This document shows positions 26,967 through 36,251 of a stretch of 64,000 bases of DNA, in pieces. The translations under genes and the position numbers were made by a program. Source of the stretch: Pseudactinotalea sp. HY158 (GTDB lineage Bacteria > Actinomycetota > Actinomycetes > Actinomycetales > Beutenbergiaceae); the NCBI RefSeq assembly GCF_009660225.1, contig NZ_CP045920.1:3050079-3114078 (forward strand). The letters run 5' to 3'. The number at the start of each line of letters is the position of its first letter. Position 1 is the stretch's first letter. The notes beneath the pieces are model-generated. The model had not been told where the DNA came from. It worked only from the letters and a program-made list of their open reading frames with translations, and did no database searches.

Positions 26967-28325
26967 TCAGTACCCCGCCAACGCCGCGGCGGCCTCCTTG
27001 GCCGACCCGACATCCGCCGGGCTCACCGGCCCGGCCTCGCTCGCCAGGTGGGTCTGCCAGTCCATCATCGCCATGACCCGCCCGGCGGCCTCGTTCAGCC
27101 GGTCCCGGTCGAGGGTGCCCGCCTCGACGGCGTCGATGAGCGCCTGCCGGGCGAGCGCCGGGTCGGTCGGGCCGAGGAGCAGATCGGCGCCCGCGCCGAT
27201 GGCGGTCACCGCGATGTCGCCGGCGTCGCCGATCGCATCGAGCGCCCCCATCTCCAGGCCGTCGGTGATCGCGACGCCGGTGAAGCCCAACTCCTCGCGC
27301 AGGTAGTCGTAGGCGGCGGCCGACATCGACGCCGGCACGCCCGGATCCCACGCCTCCACGTCGATGTGGCCCATCATGACCATCGGGGCGCCCGCCTCGA
27401 TCCCGGCGCGGAACGGCACGAGGTCGCGCTCCTCGAGCTCGGCGGTCGTGTCCTCCTGCACGGGCAGCGCCTTGTGGGAGTCGACCGTGAGCGCGCCGTG
27501 CCCGGGGAAGTGCTTGAGGCTCGAGAGCACTCCGCCCGCGGTGAACCCCTCGACCGCGGCGGCCACGGCCGCGGCCGCCTTGTCCGGGTCCTCGCTCGCC
27601 GACCTGTCCCCGATCGTCGGGTCCGCGGGTCCGATGGTCACGTCCGCGTCCGGCGCGAAGTCCGTGTTGAGCCCGCTGGCGCGCTGCTCGATCGCCATCG
27701 CGGCCATCGCCTCGCGCACGACCTTCGCGGGCGCGTCGCCGGCGTGGGAGAAGCTCGGGAACGTCGTCCACGGGCCGCGCGCCCCGGACAGGCGCTGCAC
27801 CCGCCCGCCCTCGTCGTCGGCGGAGACGATCGTGGGCCAGTCGCGCCCCAGGTCCTCCCCGGCCGCCTGGATCGCCTCGCCCGTCGCGATCACCTGGTCG
27901 AGAGAAGCGATGTTGCCGGCGAAGAGCACGATCCCGCCGAGGTCGAGCTTGCGCACCAGGTCGGCGGGGGTGGCCGGGTCCGTGCCGGAGTAGCGGGCGA
28001 TGATCACCTGCCCGGCCGCCTCCGCCAGGTCGAGGCCGGCGGCCTCGTCGATCCAGCCCTGCACGTCCGCCTCGGTCGGCCCCCACGCGAGCGGCGGTGG
28101 CGGCGGCGGTGTGGTCGGCGTGGGTGAGGACGACGTCGCGGCGCCCCCGTTCGTAGCGGACTCACCCGGCCCCGGGGTACCCGTGCTACCCGGGGTGCCC
28201 GTGGGCGAGGTGCACGCCGCGAGCGCGAACGCCGTGAGCACCGCGGTCAACGCGGCCAAGCCACCGGCCCGGCCGCGCCGACGACGGCACGCACGCTGCG
28301 CCGTCCATACGCCGAAGCGGGGCAC
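26967..28325 (-). CDS. glycoside hydrolase family 3 lipoprotein, NagZ-like beta-N-acetylglucosaminidase
   Basis: 452 residues. The signal peptide ends in a lipobox, FALAACTS with the acylated Cys at 38, then a Thr/Pro/Gly-rich linker to ~80. The GH3 barrel shows GGIVLFAGNI, SADDEGGRVQRL, NTDFAPDADV, SLKHFPGHGALTVDSHKALP (~270; the K-H-F-P-G-H-G motif of NagZ with its His general acid/base) and the nucleophile Asp in AITDGLEMGAL (~355). It should release GlcNAc from muropeptides outside the membrane. The GTG at 28325 follows the tsaD stop directly (TGACGTG). Confidence 0.93.
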   Translation of the reverse strand: MPRFGVWTAQRACRRRRGRAGGLAALTAVLTAFALAACTSPTGTPGSTGTPGPGESATNGGAATSSSPTPTTPPPPPPLAWGPTEADVQGWIDEAAGLDLAEAAGQVIIARYSGTDPATPADLVRKLDLGGIVLFAGNIASLDQVIATGEAIQAAGEDLGRDWPTIVSADDEGGRVQRLSGARGPWTTFPSFSHAGDAPAKVVREAMAAMAIEQRASGLNTDFAPDADVTIGPADPTIGDRSASEDPDKAAAAVAAAVEGFTAGGVLSSLKHFPGHGALTVDSHKALPVQEDTTAELEERDLVPFRAGIEAGAPMVMMGHIDVEAWDPGVPASMSAAAYDYLREELGFTGVAITDGLEMGALDAIGDAGDIAVTAIGAGADLLLGPTDPALARQALIDAVEAGTLDRDRLNEAAGRVMAMMDWQTHLASEAGPVSPADVGSAKEAAAALAGY

Positions 28326-28326
28326 G

Positions 28327-29415
28327 TCAGGCCGCGTCGCCCGTCGAGGCGGGCGGCTCGTAGGGCGCGTGGTCGACGATGGTCGTGAGCGGCAGCTGCG
28401 AGTTCACCGTGATCCCGAGCGGGGAGGGCGCCACGCCGGCGGCCATGACGGCCGTGCCGAGCGCGGCGATCATCGCCCCGTTGTCGGTGCAGAACTTGAT
28501 CGGGGGGATGCGCACCTCGATGCCGGCGGCGGCGAACCGCTCGGCGGCGAGGTCGCGCAGCTGGGAGTTCGCGGAGAAGCCGCCGCCGATGACCACGGAG
28601 TCGATCCCGAGTGCCTGCGCCCCGCGCAGCGTCTTGGCCACGAGCACGTCGGCGACGGCCGCGGCGAAGGAGGCGGCGACGTCCGCGGCGGGAAGCACCT
28701 CAGCGCGATCCTCATGCGCCTCGATCACGCGCGCGACCGCCGTCTTCAATCCGGAGAACGAGAAGTCGTACGGGTACCGGTTCTTCTCCTTGCCCTTGCT
28801 CAGGCCGCGCGGGAAGTCGAACGCGGTCGGGTCGCCGTCGCGGGCGAGCCGGTCCACGTGCGGGCCGCCCGGATACGGCAGGCCGAGGAGGCGGCCCACC
28901 TTGTCGAAGGCCTCCCCGGCGGCGTCGTCGAGGGTCTGGCCGAGCTCGGTCACGTCGGTGGCGATATCGCGCACGTGCAGCAGCGAGGAGTGCCCGCCGG
29001 AGACCACGAGGCCCAGGAACTCCGCCGGGAAGTCCCCGTGCACGAGGGCGTCCACGGCGATGTGCCCGATCACGTGGTTCACCCCGTACAGCGGCAGGCC
29101 GGTGCCGACCGCGAGCGCCTTCGCGGCCGCGGCGCCCACGGTGAGGGAGCCGATGAGCCCGGGCCCGCAGGTCACGGCGATTCCGTCGAGATCGGCCAGG
29201 GTGACCCCGGCGCGGTCGAGGGCCTCGGCGAGTGTGGGCCCGAAGGCCTCGAGGTGGGCCCGGCTGGCGACCTCGGGAACGATGCCGCCGAAGCGGGCGT
29301 GGGAGTCCATCGAGGAGGCCGTGACGTCGGCGAGCAGGTCGTTGCCGCGGGCGATCGCGATCCCCGTCTCGTCGCAGGAGGTCTCGATTCCGAGTACGAG
29401 CGGTGTGTCAGTCAC
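28327..29415 (-). CDS. tsaD: tRNA N6-adenosine threonylcarbamoyltransferase
   Basis: Transfers the threonylcarbamoyl group to A37 of ANN-decoding tRNAs together with TsaB and TsaE, both encoded just upstream. The 362-residue protein has [14 protein letters not shown], the metal-binding [11 protein letters not shown] (~113-117), [35 protein letters not shown], and the ASKHA-fold [11 protein letters not shown]. The GTG at 29415 has TACCCT exactly 6 nt before it, and it overlaps the end of sseA. Confidence 0.97.
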   Translation of the reverse strand: MTDTPLVLGIETSCDETGIAIARGNDLLADVTASSMDSHARFGGIVPEVASRAHLEAFGPTLAEALDRAGVTLADLDGIAVTCGPGLIGSLTVGAAAAKALAVGTGLPLYGVNHVIGHIAVDALVHGDFPAEFLGLVVSGGHSSLLHVRDIATDVTELGQTLDDAAGEAFDKVGRLLGLPYPGGPHVDRLARDGDPTAFDFPRGLSKGKEKNRYPYDFSFSGLKTAVARVIEAHEDRAEVLPAADVAASFAAAVADVLVAKTLRGAQALGIDSVVIGGGFSANSQLRDLAAERFAAAGIEVRIPPIKFCTDNGAMIAALGTAVMAAGVAPSPLGITVNSQLPLTTIVDHAPYEPPASTGDAA

Positions 29416-30377
29416 CCGTTCAGGGTAGTCGCTCGGGCGGCGGGCGCGTGCGTGCCGGTGGCGACCGGGCGGGCGGAATCGGCCGACCACTGCGACCACG
29501 ACCCCGGGTACAGGGCGGCCTCGACGCCGAGGGAGGCGAGCACGGCGATGTCGTGGGCGGCGGTCACTCCGGAGCCGCAGTACACCCCGACCTTCGGGGC
29601 GTCGCCGGCGTCCGCCCACAGCCGCGGGCGCCACCCGACCGGCAGGTCCACGGCGGGCAGCCGCAGGGTCGAGGGCACCGGAACCCCGGCGGCGATGTAG
29701 CTGCGGGCGAGCTCGTCGACCCGGCGCAGGCCGCCGTCCGGGCGCAGGTTCTCGGTGTAGGGCACGTTGACAGCGCCGGGGATGTGCCCGGCGCGGGGGT
29801 CGAGCGGCTCGACGTCGCCGCGGTAGCGCGCGGCCGCGCGGGCGTCGATGAGCACCCCGTCGAAGGCGTCCACCTCGTCGGCCGTGAGAACGGGCAGGTG
29901 CTCGGCCGTGAACGTCACGGTGCCCCGGCGGGACTTGTGCTCCCGGGCGATCTCACGCACCTTCGGCTCGAACACCTCGAGCGCCCCGTGGCCGGACCAG
30001 GCGCGCAGGCCGCCGTCGAGGATCCGCACGTCGGTCATTCCGGCCCAGCGCAGCAGCCACCAGGCCCGGGCCGCCGCGGCGCCGCCGGAATCGTCGTAGC
30101 AGACCACGGCGTCGCCGTCGTTCACTCCCCAGAACCGCGCGGCCTCCTGCAGCCGTTCGAGCGTGGGCAGCGGGTGCCGCCCGCGGCGGGGGTCGGCGGG
30201 GTCGGCGAGCTGGTTCTCGAGGTCCACGTAGGCGGCCCCCGGCAGGTGCCCGGCGCGGTAGGCGGCGTAGCCGTCCGGTTCGCCGAGGGCCCAGCGCACG
30301 TCCAGGAGCACGGGCGGGCGGGTCCCGCGCAGTTCGCCCGCGAGCGCCTCGGCCGTCACGAACACCTGATCACGCAT
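29412..30377 (-). CDS. sseA: sulfurtransferase, tandem rhodanese (thiosulfate/3-mercaptopyruvate type)
   Basis: 321 residues with two rhodanese domains: an inactive first half ([33 protein letters not shown]) and a catalytic second half ([33 protein letters not shown]) with the persulfide Cys in [15 protein letters not shown]. The CGSGVTA loop is typical of 3-mercaptopyruvate/thiosulfate sulfurtransferases. The ATG at 30377 follows GGAGG by 6 nt and overlaps the end of rimI by 8 bp. Confidence 0.92.
   Translation of the reverse strand: MRDQVFVTAEALAGELRGTRPPVLLDVRWALGEPDGYAAYRAGHLPGAAYVDLENQLADPADPRRGRHPLPTLERLQEAARFWGVNDGDAVVCYDDSGGAAAARAWWLLRWAGMTDVRILDGGLRAWSGHGALEVFEPKVREIAREHKSRRGTVTFTAEHLPVLTADEVDAFDGVLIDARAAARYRGDVEPLDPRAGHIPGAVNVPYTENLRPDGGLRRVDELARSYIAAGVPVPSTLRLPAVDLPVGWRPRLWADAGDAPKVGVYCGSGVTAAHDIAVLASLGVEAALYPGSWSQWSADSARPVATGTHAPAARATTLNG
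29422..29427 (-). promoter_or_regulatory. -10 box of a probable leaderless tsaD promoter
   Basis: TACCCT on the minus strand, six bases before the GTG at 29415, inside the end of sseA. tsaD may thus have its own transcript besides the operon read-through. Confidence 0.55.
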
Positions 30378-30861
30378 CGACAACCTCCGAGCCGATCGGG
30401 CCGGGCGAGGACCGCAGTGGCAGTCGCATGACGATCGCGTCGACCCCTTCGGGCCGATAGTAGCGCGGGCGCACCCCGATGGGGGTGAAACCGAAGCGGC
30501 GGTAGAGCCGCTGCGGCACCGGCGCGTTCGCCCGCACCTCGAGGATGACGTCCCGCGAGCGCGCCGCCCGGGCGGCGTCGATCAGATCGGTCAGCAGCCG
30601 GGCGCCCCAGCCGCGGCCCTGATGGCCGGTGAGCACGCCGATCGTCATGATCTGGCTCGTCTCGGCGAGCGCGATCCCGGCGTAGCCCACGAGGCCGCCG
30701 TCCGTGTCGATGCCGGCGTAGTGGCGGGCCGGGGCCGTGAGCTCCTCGGCGATCATCGCCCGGCTCCACGCGCCCGGCCCGAACAGGGCCTCGTCGATCG
30801 CGGCGAGCGCGCCGGCATCGGCCGGGGTGAGGGGGCGCAGGCGCCCGCCGTCGTCGGTCAC
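30370..30861 (-). CDS. rimI: ribosomal-protein-alanine N-acetyltransferase
   Basis: A 163-residue GNAT. RPLTPADAGALAAIDEALFGPGAWS, the acetyl-CoA loop MTIGVLTGHQGRGWGARLLTDLI and LEVRANAPVPQRLYRRFGFTPIGVRPRYY match RimI, which acetylates the N-terminal Ala of S18. It lies directly between tsaB and tsaD, the usual place for rimI in actinobacteria. Confidence 0.93.
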   Translation of the reverse strand: MTDDGGRLRPLTPADAGALAAIDEALFGPGAWSRAMIAEELTAPARHYAGIDTDGGLVGYAGIALAETSQIMTIGVLTGHQGRGWGARLLTDLIDAARAARSRDVILEVRANAPVPQRLYRRFGFTPIGVRPRYYRPEGVDAIVMRLPLRSSPGPIGSEVVDA

Positions 30862-30863
30862 GC

Positions 30864-31604
30864 TCAGCTCGCGCGCTTGCGCCCGCTCGAGGTGTGGATG
30901 TCGGGACGACGCAGGTACAGCGGCGTCGTCGGCTGCGCCGTGCCGGCCCGCTCCCGGGCGAGGGCGAGGCGCCCGAGCACGGCCGGGTCGACGGCGGCGC
31001 TCGCCCGCAGCATCGTGTCCGGCGCGGCGAGGGGCCCGAGCTCGGCGGGGTAGAGGTCCGCGCCGCGCCCGGTCACGGGCACGTCCCCGTTCTCCCGGAC
31101 GCGGGCGACCAGGTCCGCGGGACGGTCGACGGCCGGGCCCTCGAGGAGGCGCACGTCGTCATCGCCGGCCGAGGCGTAGCGGGCCCAGTAGACCTCCTTG
31201 CGGCGCGCGTCGGCGGCCACGAGCACGGTGTCGACCGGGCCCTCACCTGCCGCGTCGAAGGCCTGCCGGGCGAGGGCGTCGAGCGCGCTCACACCGTAGA
31301 CGGGCAGTCCGAGGGCGGCGGCGAGGGTGCGGGCGGTCACGAGCCCGACCCGCAGCCCCGTGAACGGGGCCGGCCCCGTGCCCACGACGAGGCCCGTGAG
31401 GTCGGCCCGGGTGCGCCCGGCCCGCTCGAGCCCCTCGTCGAGGACGGCCGCGATGAGCGGGGCGAGCACCTCGGTGTGGCGACGGGGATCGTCGCCGGCG
31501 CCGCGGGCGAACACGGTCGGCGGTCTGTGCGACGAGGCCCCGTCGGCTCCGTGGTCGATGAGCGCGACGGCGGCGCCGTGCGAGGTGTCCAGGCACAGAA
31601 GCAT
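30864..31604 (-). CDS. tsaB: tRNA threonylcarbamoyladenosine biosynthesis protein TsaB
   Basis: 246 residues. LLCLDTSHGAAVALIDHG, GLVVGTGPAPFTGLRVGLVTARTLAAALGLPVYGVSALDALARQ are the TsaB hallmarks (an ASKHA fold without the metal site). It scaffolds TsaD and TsaE. The C-terminus (TPLYLRRPDI) is also typical. The ATG at 31604 lies 5 bp after the alr-tsaE stop and has TAGACT 7 nt before it. Confidence 0.95.
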   Translation of the reverse strand: MLLCLDTSHGAAVALIDHGADGASSHRPPTVFARGAGDDPRRHTEVLAPLIAAVLDEGLERAGRTRADLTGLVVGTGPAPFTGLRVGLVTARTLAAALGLPVYGVSALDALARQAFDAAGEGPVDTVLVAADARRKEVYWARYASAGDDDVRLLEGPAVDRPADLVARVRENGDVPVTGRGADLYPAELGPLAAPDTMLRASAAVDPAVLGRLALARERAGTAQPTTPLYLRRPDIHTSSGRKRAS

Positions 31605-31609
31605 GGTCG

Positions 31610-33289
31610 TCAGTCTACGTCCGGCCGGGACGTCGCCAGGTCGGACCAGTCCTCGCCGGCCCAGCGGGGGCCGAACGCCTCGATCCGGGCGGTGCGCACG
31701 AGGTCGGCGGCGTCCCCCCGGGGCCGGGTGAGCGCGATCTCGAGGCGGCTCTCGGCCAGGTCCTCCACGAGGCCCTCGCCCCATTCGACCACGGTGACCG
31801 AATCCTCGAGGGAGGCGTCGAGGTCGAGCTGGTCGACCTCCGCGAGCGACGTGAGCCGGTAGGCGTCCACGTGCACGAGGCCGACCCGCGGGCCGGGGTG
31901 CTCCCGGGCGATGATGAAGGTCGGGGAGGCGACCTGGCCCTCGACCTCGAGGGCGGCGCCGAGGCCCTGGGTCAGGGTGGTCTTGCCCGCACCTAGTCCG
32001 CCGGTGAGCACCACGAGGTCGCCCGCGCGCAGGTGGGGTGCAAGCCGGATGCCCAGCGCGGTCGTGGCCGCGGCGTCGGGGAGGGGGATGGTGAGCATGG
32101 GCGGGGTGGTCCCTTCGTCGTCGCCGGTGTAGATCCGTGGGATGCGCGCGCCGAGCCTGGTCACGATCTCGTAGTCGATCGTACCGATCGCGTCGGCCCA
32201 CTCGCGCGGGGTCGGCTCCCCGCGGAGCGCGTCGCCGAGGAGCACGGCCTCGGTGCCGGCCGCCGCATCCACGTGTCCCGAGCCGCCCAGGTCGACCATG
32301 AACTGGTCCATGCACACGCGCCCGGCGATGGTGCGCCGCTCCCCCGCGACGAGCACGGGCGCGACGTTCGAACCGTGCCGCGGGATGCCGTCCCCGTAGC
32401 CGAGCGGCACGACCCCGATCCGGGTGTCGGCGGCCGTGACGTACGTGCCCCCGTAGGAGACGCCGTGCCCGGCCGGCAGGTGCTTGACCATGGCCAGCGG
32501 CGCGGTGAGCCGGAGCGCGGGCCGCAGCCCGAGGTCGGCCGGGGTCTCGTGCGTCAGCGGCGAGATCCCGTAGGTGATGAGGCCGGCGCGCACGAGGTCG
32601 TAGGGCTCACGCGTGGTGACGACGCCCGCCGAGTTCGCGATATGCCTCACCTCGAGCTGGGCTCCGGCCGCCGCGAGCGCGGCGCATGCGGACGCGAACC
32701 GTTCGTACTGCCGGTCTGTGAAGCGCACGGCGTCCGCGTCGCCGGTCTCGTCGGCGCGCGCGAGGTGGGTCCACACTCCGACGATGCGCACCTCGCCCGC
32801 GTCCTCGGCGGCGCGGGCGGCCTCGATGAGGCTGCCGAACTCCTCGAGCACGAGGCCGGTGCGCCCCATGCCGGTGTCCACCTCGAGGTGGATCCGGGCC
32901 GGACGGTCGGAGCCGCCGGCGGCCGTGCGCGCCCGGACGTGGCCGGCGACCTCCGCGAGCGCGCGCACGTCCGGCACGGACAGGTCGATGTCGGCGGCGA
33001 GGCAGTCGGCGAGCAGGTCGCTTCCGGGGGTCCAGAGCCAGGCGAGGATCCGCCCCTCCAGCCCGGCTTCCCGCAGCCGCAGGGCCTCGGCGAGCTGGGC
33101 GACGCCGAGCCACGTGGCACCGGCCTGCCGGGCCGCGCGCGCCACCGGCACGAGGCCGTGCCCGTAGGCGTCGGCCTTGACCACGGCCATGACCTCGGCG
33201 GGGGCGGCGAGTGAACGGATGCGGCGGATATTGCTCCGGATCGCGCCCAGGTCGACGTGGGCGGCTGCGGTGTACCCGGGGTAGCTCAC
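31610..33289 (-). CDS. alr-tsaE: bifunctional alanine racemase / TsaE ATPase
   Basis: A 559-residue fusion. Residues 1-~385 are alanine racemase (AHVDLGAIRSNI; PLP lysine K38 in MAVVKADAYGHGL; LEVDTGMGRTG; catalytic-base region GHGVSYGGTYVT; CMDQFMVDL), which makes D-Ala for peptidoglycan. Residues ~395-559 are TsaE (Walker A LTGGLGAGKTTLTQGLG at ~432-448, SPTFIIAREH, HVDAYRL, VVEWGEGL), the ATPase of the t6A complex. No stop separates them. The GTG at 33289 lies 4 bp after the natural nnrD stop. Fusions of this kind are known in actinobacteria. Confidence 0.94.
   Translation of the reverse strand: MSYPGYTAAAHVDLGAIRSNIRRIRSLAAPAEVMAVVKADAYGHGLVPVARAARQAGATWLGVAQLAEALRLREAGLEGRILAWLWTPGSDLLADCLAADIDLSVPDVRALAEVAGHVRARTAAGGSDRPARIHLEVDTGMGRTGLVLEEFGSLIEAARAAEDAGEVRIVGVWTHLARADETGDADAVRFTDRQYERFASACAALAAAGAQLEVRHIANSAGVVTTREPYDLVRAGLITYGISPLTHETPADLGLRPALRLTAPLAMVKHLPAGHGVSYGGTYVTAADTRIGVVPLGYGDGIPRHGSNVAPVLVAGERRTIAGRVCMDQFMVDLGGSGHVDAAAGTEAVLLGDALRGEPTPREWADAIGTIDYEIVTRLGARIPRIYTGDDEGTTPPMLTIPLPDAAATTALGIRLAPHLRAGDLVVLTGGLGAGKTTLTQGLGAALEVEGQVASPTFIIAREHPGPRVGLVHVDAYRLTSLAEVDQLDLDASLEDSVTVVEWGEGLVEDLAESRLEIALTRPRGDAADLVRTARIEAFGPRWAGEDWSDLATSRPDVD
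31612..31617 (-). promoter_or_regulatory. possible -10 box before tsaB
   Basis: TAGACT on the minus strand with seven bases to the ATG at 31604. It overlaps the alr-tsaE stop codon, so the match may be partly chance. Confidence 0.4.
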
Positions 33290-33293
33290 GCCC

Positions 33294-35128
33294 CTAGTCT
33301 GCCAGGACCCCGCCCGCCGATTCCCCGCGCGCGAGGCGCAACACGGCACCGATGGCACAGGGCACGGCGCCGACGATGTCGGCGGCGGCGATCGGGCCGC
33401 CGTCGTGGCGCGCGCCGGCCAGCACGCCGGCGCGGCCGTGGATCGCCGCCCATCGCGGACGCCCGGGCCGTGGCCGCCTCGGCGCTGGGGCGGCAACTGG
33501 GCGAGCGCGGTGCCGAGGACCCCGGCGAGAGCACGTCGCCGCTGCCGGCGGTTGCGAGCCAGGGGTGTGGTCCGCTGGGAGTAGAGGGGGATCGTGCTCG
33601 CTGCGCCGCCCGCGCCGGGGGCCGGGGCGGCCACGAGCGTCACGGCCCCCTTGAGCAGCACCGTGGCGCCGGTCGCCTCGGCGGCCCTGGCCGCCCAGTG
33701 AGCCGGGTCGGCCTCGATCTGCTCGCGGCCCGCCTCGACGCCGAAGCGGGTGAGCAGGCGGGCGAGCTCGCCCGCGTGCGGGGTGAGCAGGACCCGGTCG
33801 TGCAGGATGCGCCCGCCGATCCGGGTGCGCCGGGCCGTCTCACCCTCCGCGCTCGCCTCCCCCGGGGTGAGCAGGTCGAGCCCGCCGGCGTCGAGCACGA
33901 GGGCCGCGCCGGCGGCGATCGCCTCGGTCGCGGCACCAAGGGCGGCGGCCATGTCGGGGTCGGCGGGGCTCCCAGGGTCGCCGAGGTCGCCCGACTCATC
34001 GCCCAGGCCGGGCAGGCCGGGGCCGATGACCCAGGACTGCACGCGCCCGGGCGCGGTGACGGCCTCCGGCCGGGCGGCGAGCACCGACGCGGTGGCCGAC
34101 CCGAGGTAGCGGACCATGCCCGCCCCGGCGCGGATCGCGGCGCCGGTGCACAGCACGGCGGCGCCCGGGTACGTGGCCGAGCCCGCGATGACGCCGACGA
34201 CGCCCCGGGTGTACTTGTGGTCGCCCGGGCCGGGGGCGGGCCACTCCGCGCCGAGCCGGGCACCGTCGAGGCGGCGCACGGCCACGGGCAGGGCCGCGAG
34301 CTCCTCGGTCAGGCCCAGGTCCACCACCTCGACGCGGCCCGCGGCGTGGCAGGCGGGAGCCAACAGCAGCGCGGGCTTCGCACACCCGAACGTGACGGTG
34401 ACGTCGGCCGGCAGCACCGGGCCGGTGAGCGCGCCGGAGTCGGCCGCCATGCCGGAGGGCAGGTCGGCGGCCACCACGATCGGCCGGTGCCGACGGCGCA
34501 GGGCGAGCAGGTGCGCGAGAAGGTCGCCGAGCCGGCCCCGCAGCGGGGGACGCAGGCCGAGCCCGGTGAGCGCGTCGATCCACACCGCGGCACCGGCCGC
34601 GGCCTCATCGAGGGCGGACCAGCGGGGGGACCCCGCCCCGTCCGGATCGGACGGGTCGGCCTGATCGGCCGGATCGGCCGGATCGGCCGGATCGGCCGGA
34701 TCGGCCGGGTCGGCCTGATCGAGTGTGCCGGGGAGCGTCTCGCCCGCGTACCAGAGGGGGACGATCACCGCCCCCTCGCGGCGGGCCGCAGCGAGCCCCT
34801 GCCCGGGCCCGGGTTCGGCGGCGGACATCGGCCGGTGAGCTGCGTCGTCCGTCGGCTCGATCGGCTGGGCGAGCGCGACGGTCACGGCGATGCCCGCGCG
34901 CGCGAGCTCGGCGGCCGCGAACAGGCCGTCGCCGCCGTTGTTGCCGCGGCCGGCGATGACGAGCACGCCCGTCCCGGGCGGGAGTTCGGCGCGGACCGTC
35001 TCCGCGAGCGCGGCGGCCGCTCGGCGCATGAGCGGCACGCCGGCGGCCAGCAACGGGGCCTCGGCGGCTCGGACGTGCTCGGCCGCATAGGCGGCCACGG
35101 GCCCACTCGACCCGGGCACGGCGCTCAT
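33294..35128 (-). pseudogene. nnrE-nnrD: NAD(P)H-hydrate epimerase / ADP-dependent NAD(P)HX dehydratase, frameshifted near its 3' end
   Basis: Repairs hydrated NAD(P)H. The NnrE half (AAYAAEHVRAAEAPLLAAGVPLMRRAAAAL, IAGRGNNGGDGLFAA, WIDALTGLGL, ADLPSGMAAD) and most of NnrD (GVVGVIAGSATYPGAAVL, VIGPGLPG, LLTPHAGELARLL, VLLKGAVTL) are intact. Between 33449 and 33565 four small insertions shift the frame: an extra G in GGGG (33562-33565), an extra GA in GAGAG (33526-33530), an extra G in GGGG (33486-33489) and an extra C in CCC (33449-33451). The conserved WLATAGSGDVLAGVLG and IHGRAGVLAG are split over three frames. The natural end is the TAG at 33294. Recent decay or a sequencing problem cannot be told apart here. 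Confidence 0.88.
34654..34716. repeat. 9-bp tandem repeat in nnrE
   Basis: Seven 9-mers: five perfect GATCGGCCG (34663-34707) flanked on each side by GGTCGGCCT. On the coding strand they give a DPADPADP-type run inserted between the GNNGGDG and WIDALTGLG parts of the epimerase domain, not part of the normal fold. Copy number is likely to vary by slippage. Confidence 0.9.
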
Positions 35129-35478
35129 CCCCCCTCCGCGACGGCGAAGGCCGAGGCGATGCCCGCGTCGTGCGAGATCGACAGGTGCCAGCCGGTGACG
35201 CCGAGGCGGTCGGCGACCGCGAGCACGGTGCCGACGATCTCGATCCGCGGCGGGCCACCCGGCGTGCGGTGCACGGTGCAGTCCTGCCAGTTCATTCCCC
35301 CGGGCGAGCCGAGGGCCTTGGCGATCGCCTCCTTGGCGGCGAAGCGGGCCGCGAGCGAGGCGGGCGCGAGGTGGCGTTCGGGCGGAGTGAACAGGCGCTC
35401 GCGGAGGTCGGGCGCGCGGCCGAGCGCGCTCAGGAACCTGTTGACGTCGACGACGTCGATGCCCACACCGATGATCAC
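35125..35478 (-). CDS. acpS: holo-[acyl-carrier-protein] synthase
   Basis: A 117-residue 4'-phosphopantetheinyl transferase: [18 protein letters not shown] with the Mg-binding Asp, [31 protein letters not shown] with the Glu of the FAAKEA motif, and [17 protein letters not shown]. It activates ACP with CoA. The GTG at 35478 follows GGAGGAG; the stop overlaps the nnrE start by ATGA, so they form one operon. Confidence 0.96.
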   Translation of the reverse strand: MIIGVGIDVVDVNRFLSALGRAPDLRERLFTPPERHLAPASLAARFAAKEAIAKALGSPGGMNWQDCTVHRTPGGPPRIEIVGTVLAVADRLGVTGWHLSISHDAGIASAFAVAEGG

Positions 35479-36251
35479 GGCAGCTCCTCCCGGCAGCCCA
35501 TCGGCCGCGTGCCCCACGCTACCCGGTCGGGTCCGCGGCACCCCATGAAGGTCGGAGACAGGTCGGGGCAATCCGGGGGCAGTTCGGAGGCAGTTCGGGC
35601 ACAGTTCGGGGGCGGTTGGGGCGCGCCGCGAGCCGGTGCGGTGGGAGACTCCGCGGTCCGCGACCTCCAGCGCGGCGAGCCGGCCGACACGACATCGAGC
35701 TCCCGGCATACCCGGACCCGCTCCCGCCTGACAGCCCCGCGTTTCCCCGCGTTTCCCCGCATTTCCCCCGAGTTTCCACCGCGCCGTGCTTCCATCGCGC
35801 GTGCTTCCCCCGGGCCGGGCTTCCACCGGGCCTTCTCATCCGATCGTCGTACCCGCTCGTGGCCCCGTGCTCCACCCCGCGCCGATCGCGTTCTCATCAC
35901 ATCCGGGTTCGACCGTCACCACTCCCCCGATCTCCCCGTGTGCCTCCGGGTGTCTCGACCCGCCCGCTCCTGTGAATCCGCGTGGATCCGTTTGGACCCG
36001 CATAGGTCCGCATGGGCCCGCATCGGCCTGCATCGGCCTGCATGGGCTCGCATGCAGTCTGCGCGATTCCGCGCGACGTTGGCGTCATCGCACGTATCCC
36101 GCGCACCTCCGCGCAACGCCACGCGGATTCCCATGATTCTCGGGATGGTCGGCGCGCCGGCACTCCCGCTCCTGAGGATCCGGCTGCCCCGCGGTCCCCC
36201 TGTCCCCGGTGTCTCGGGGGAATGTCGGTGGGTGCTGGGAGGATGTTTGGT
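35479..36251. other. gene-free stretch with three arrays of ~11-bp imperfect repeats
   Basis: No coding frame here is convincing. It holds three separate sets of short degenerate repeats: GGCAGTTCGG-like units (about 35565-35615), CGCGTTTCCCC-like units (about 35745-35785) and CGCATCGGCCTG/GCATGGGC-like units (about 36000-36060). It must contain the acpS operon promoter on one strand and that of the DUF222 gene on the other, but no clear -35/-10 pair stands out. Confidence 0.5.

Noticed and set aside
34654-34716. A CRISPR array or iteron origin in the 9-bp repeats
   Set aside because: The units are directly adjacent with no spacers, lie in frame in nnrE and encode a DPA-type peptide run. No cas genes or DnaA boxes are near. 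No CRISPR array was seen anywhere in the window.
31610-35128. A single four-domain protein NnrE-NnrD-Alr-TsaE
   Set aside because: The frame is continuous only because of insertions in nnrD. The natural nnrD stop (33294) and the alr GTG (33289) are both in place, and the text between is nonsense in that frame.
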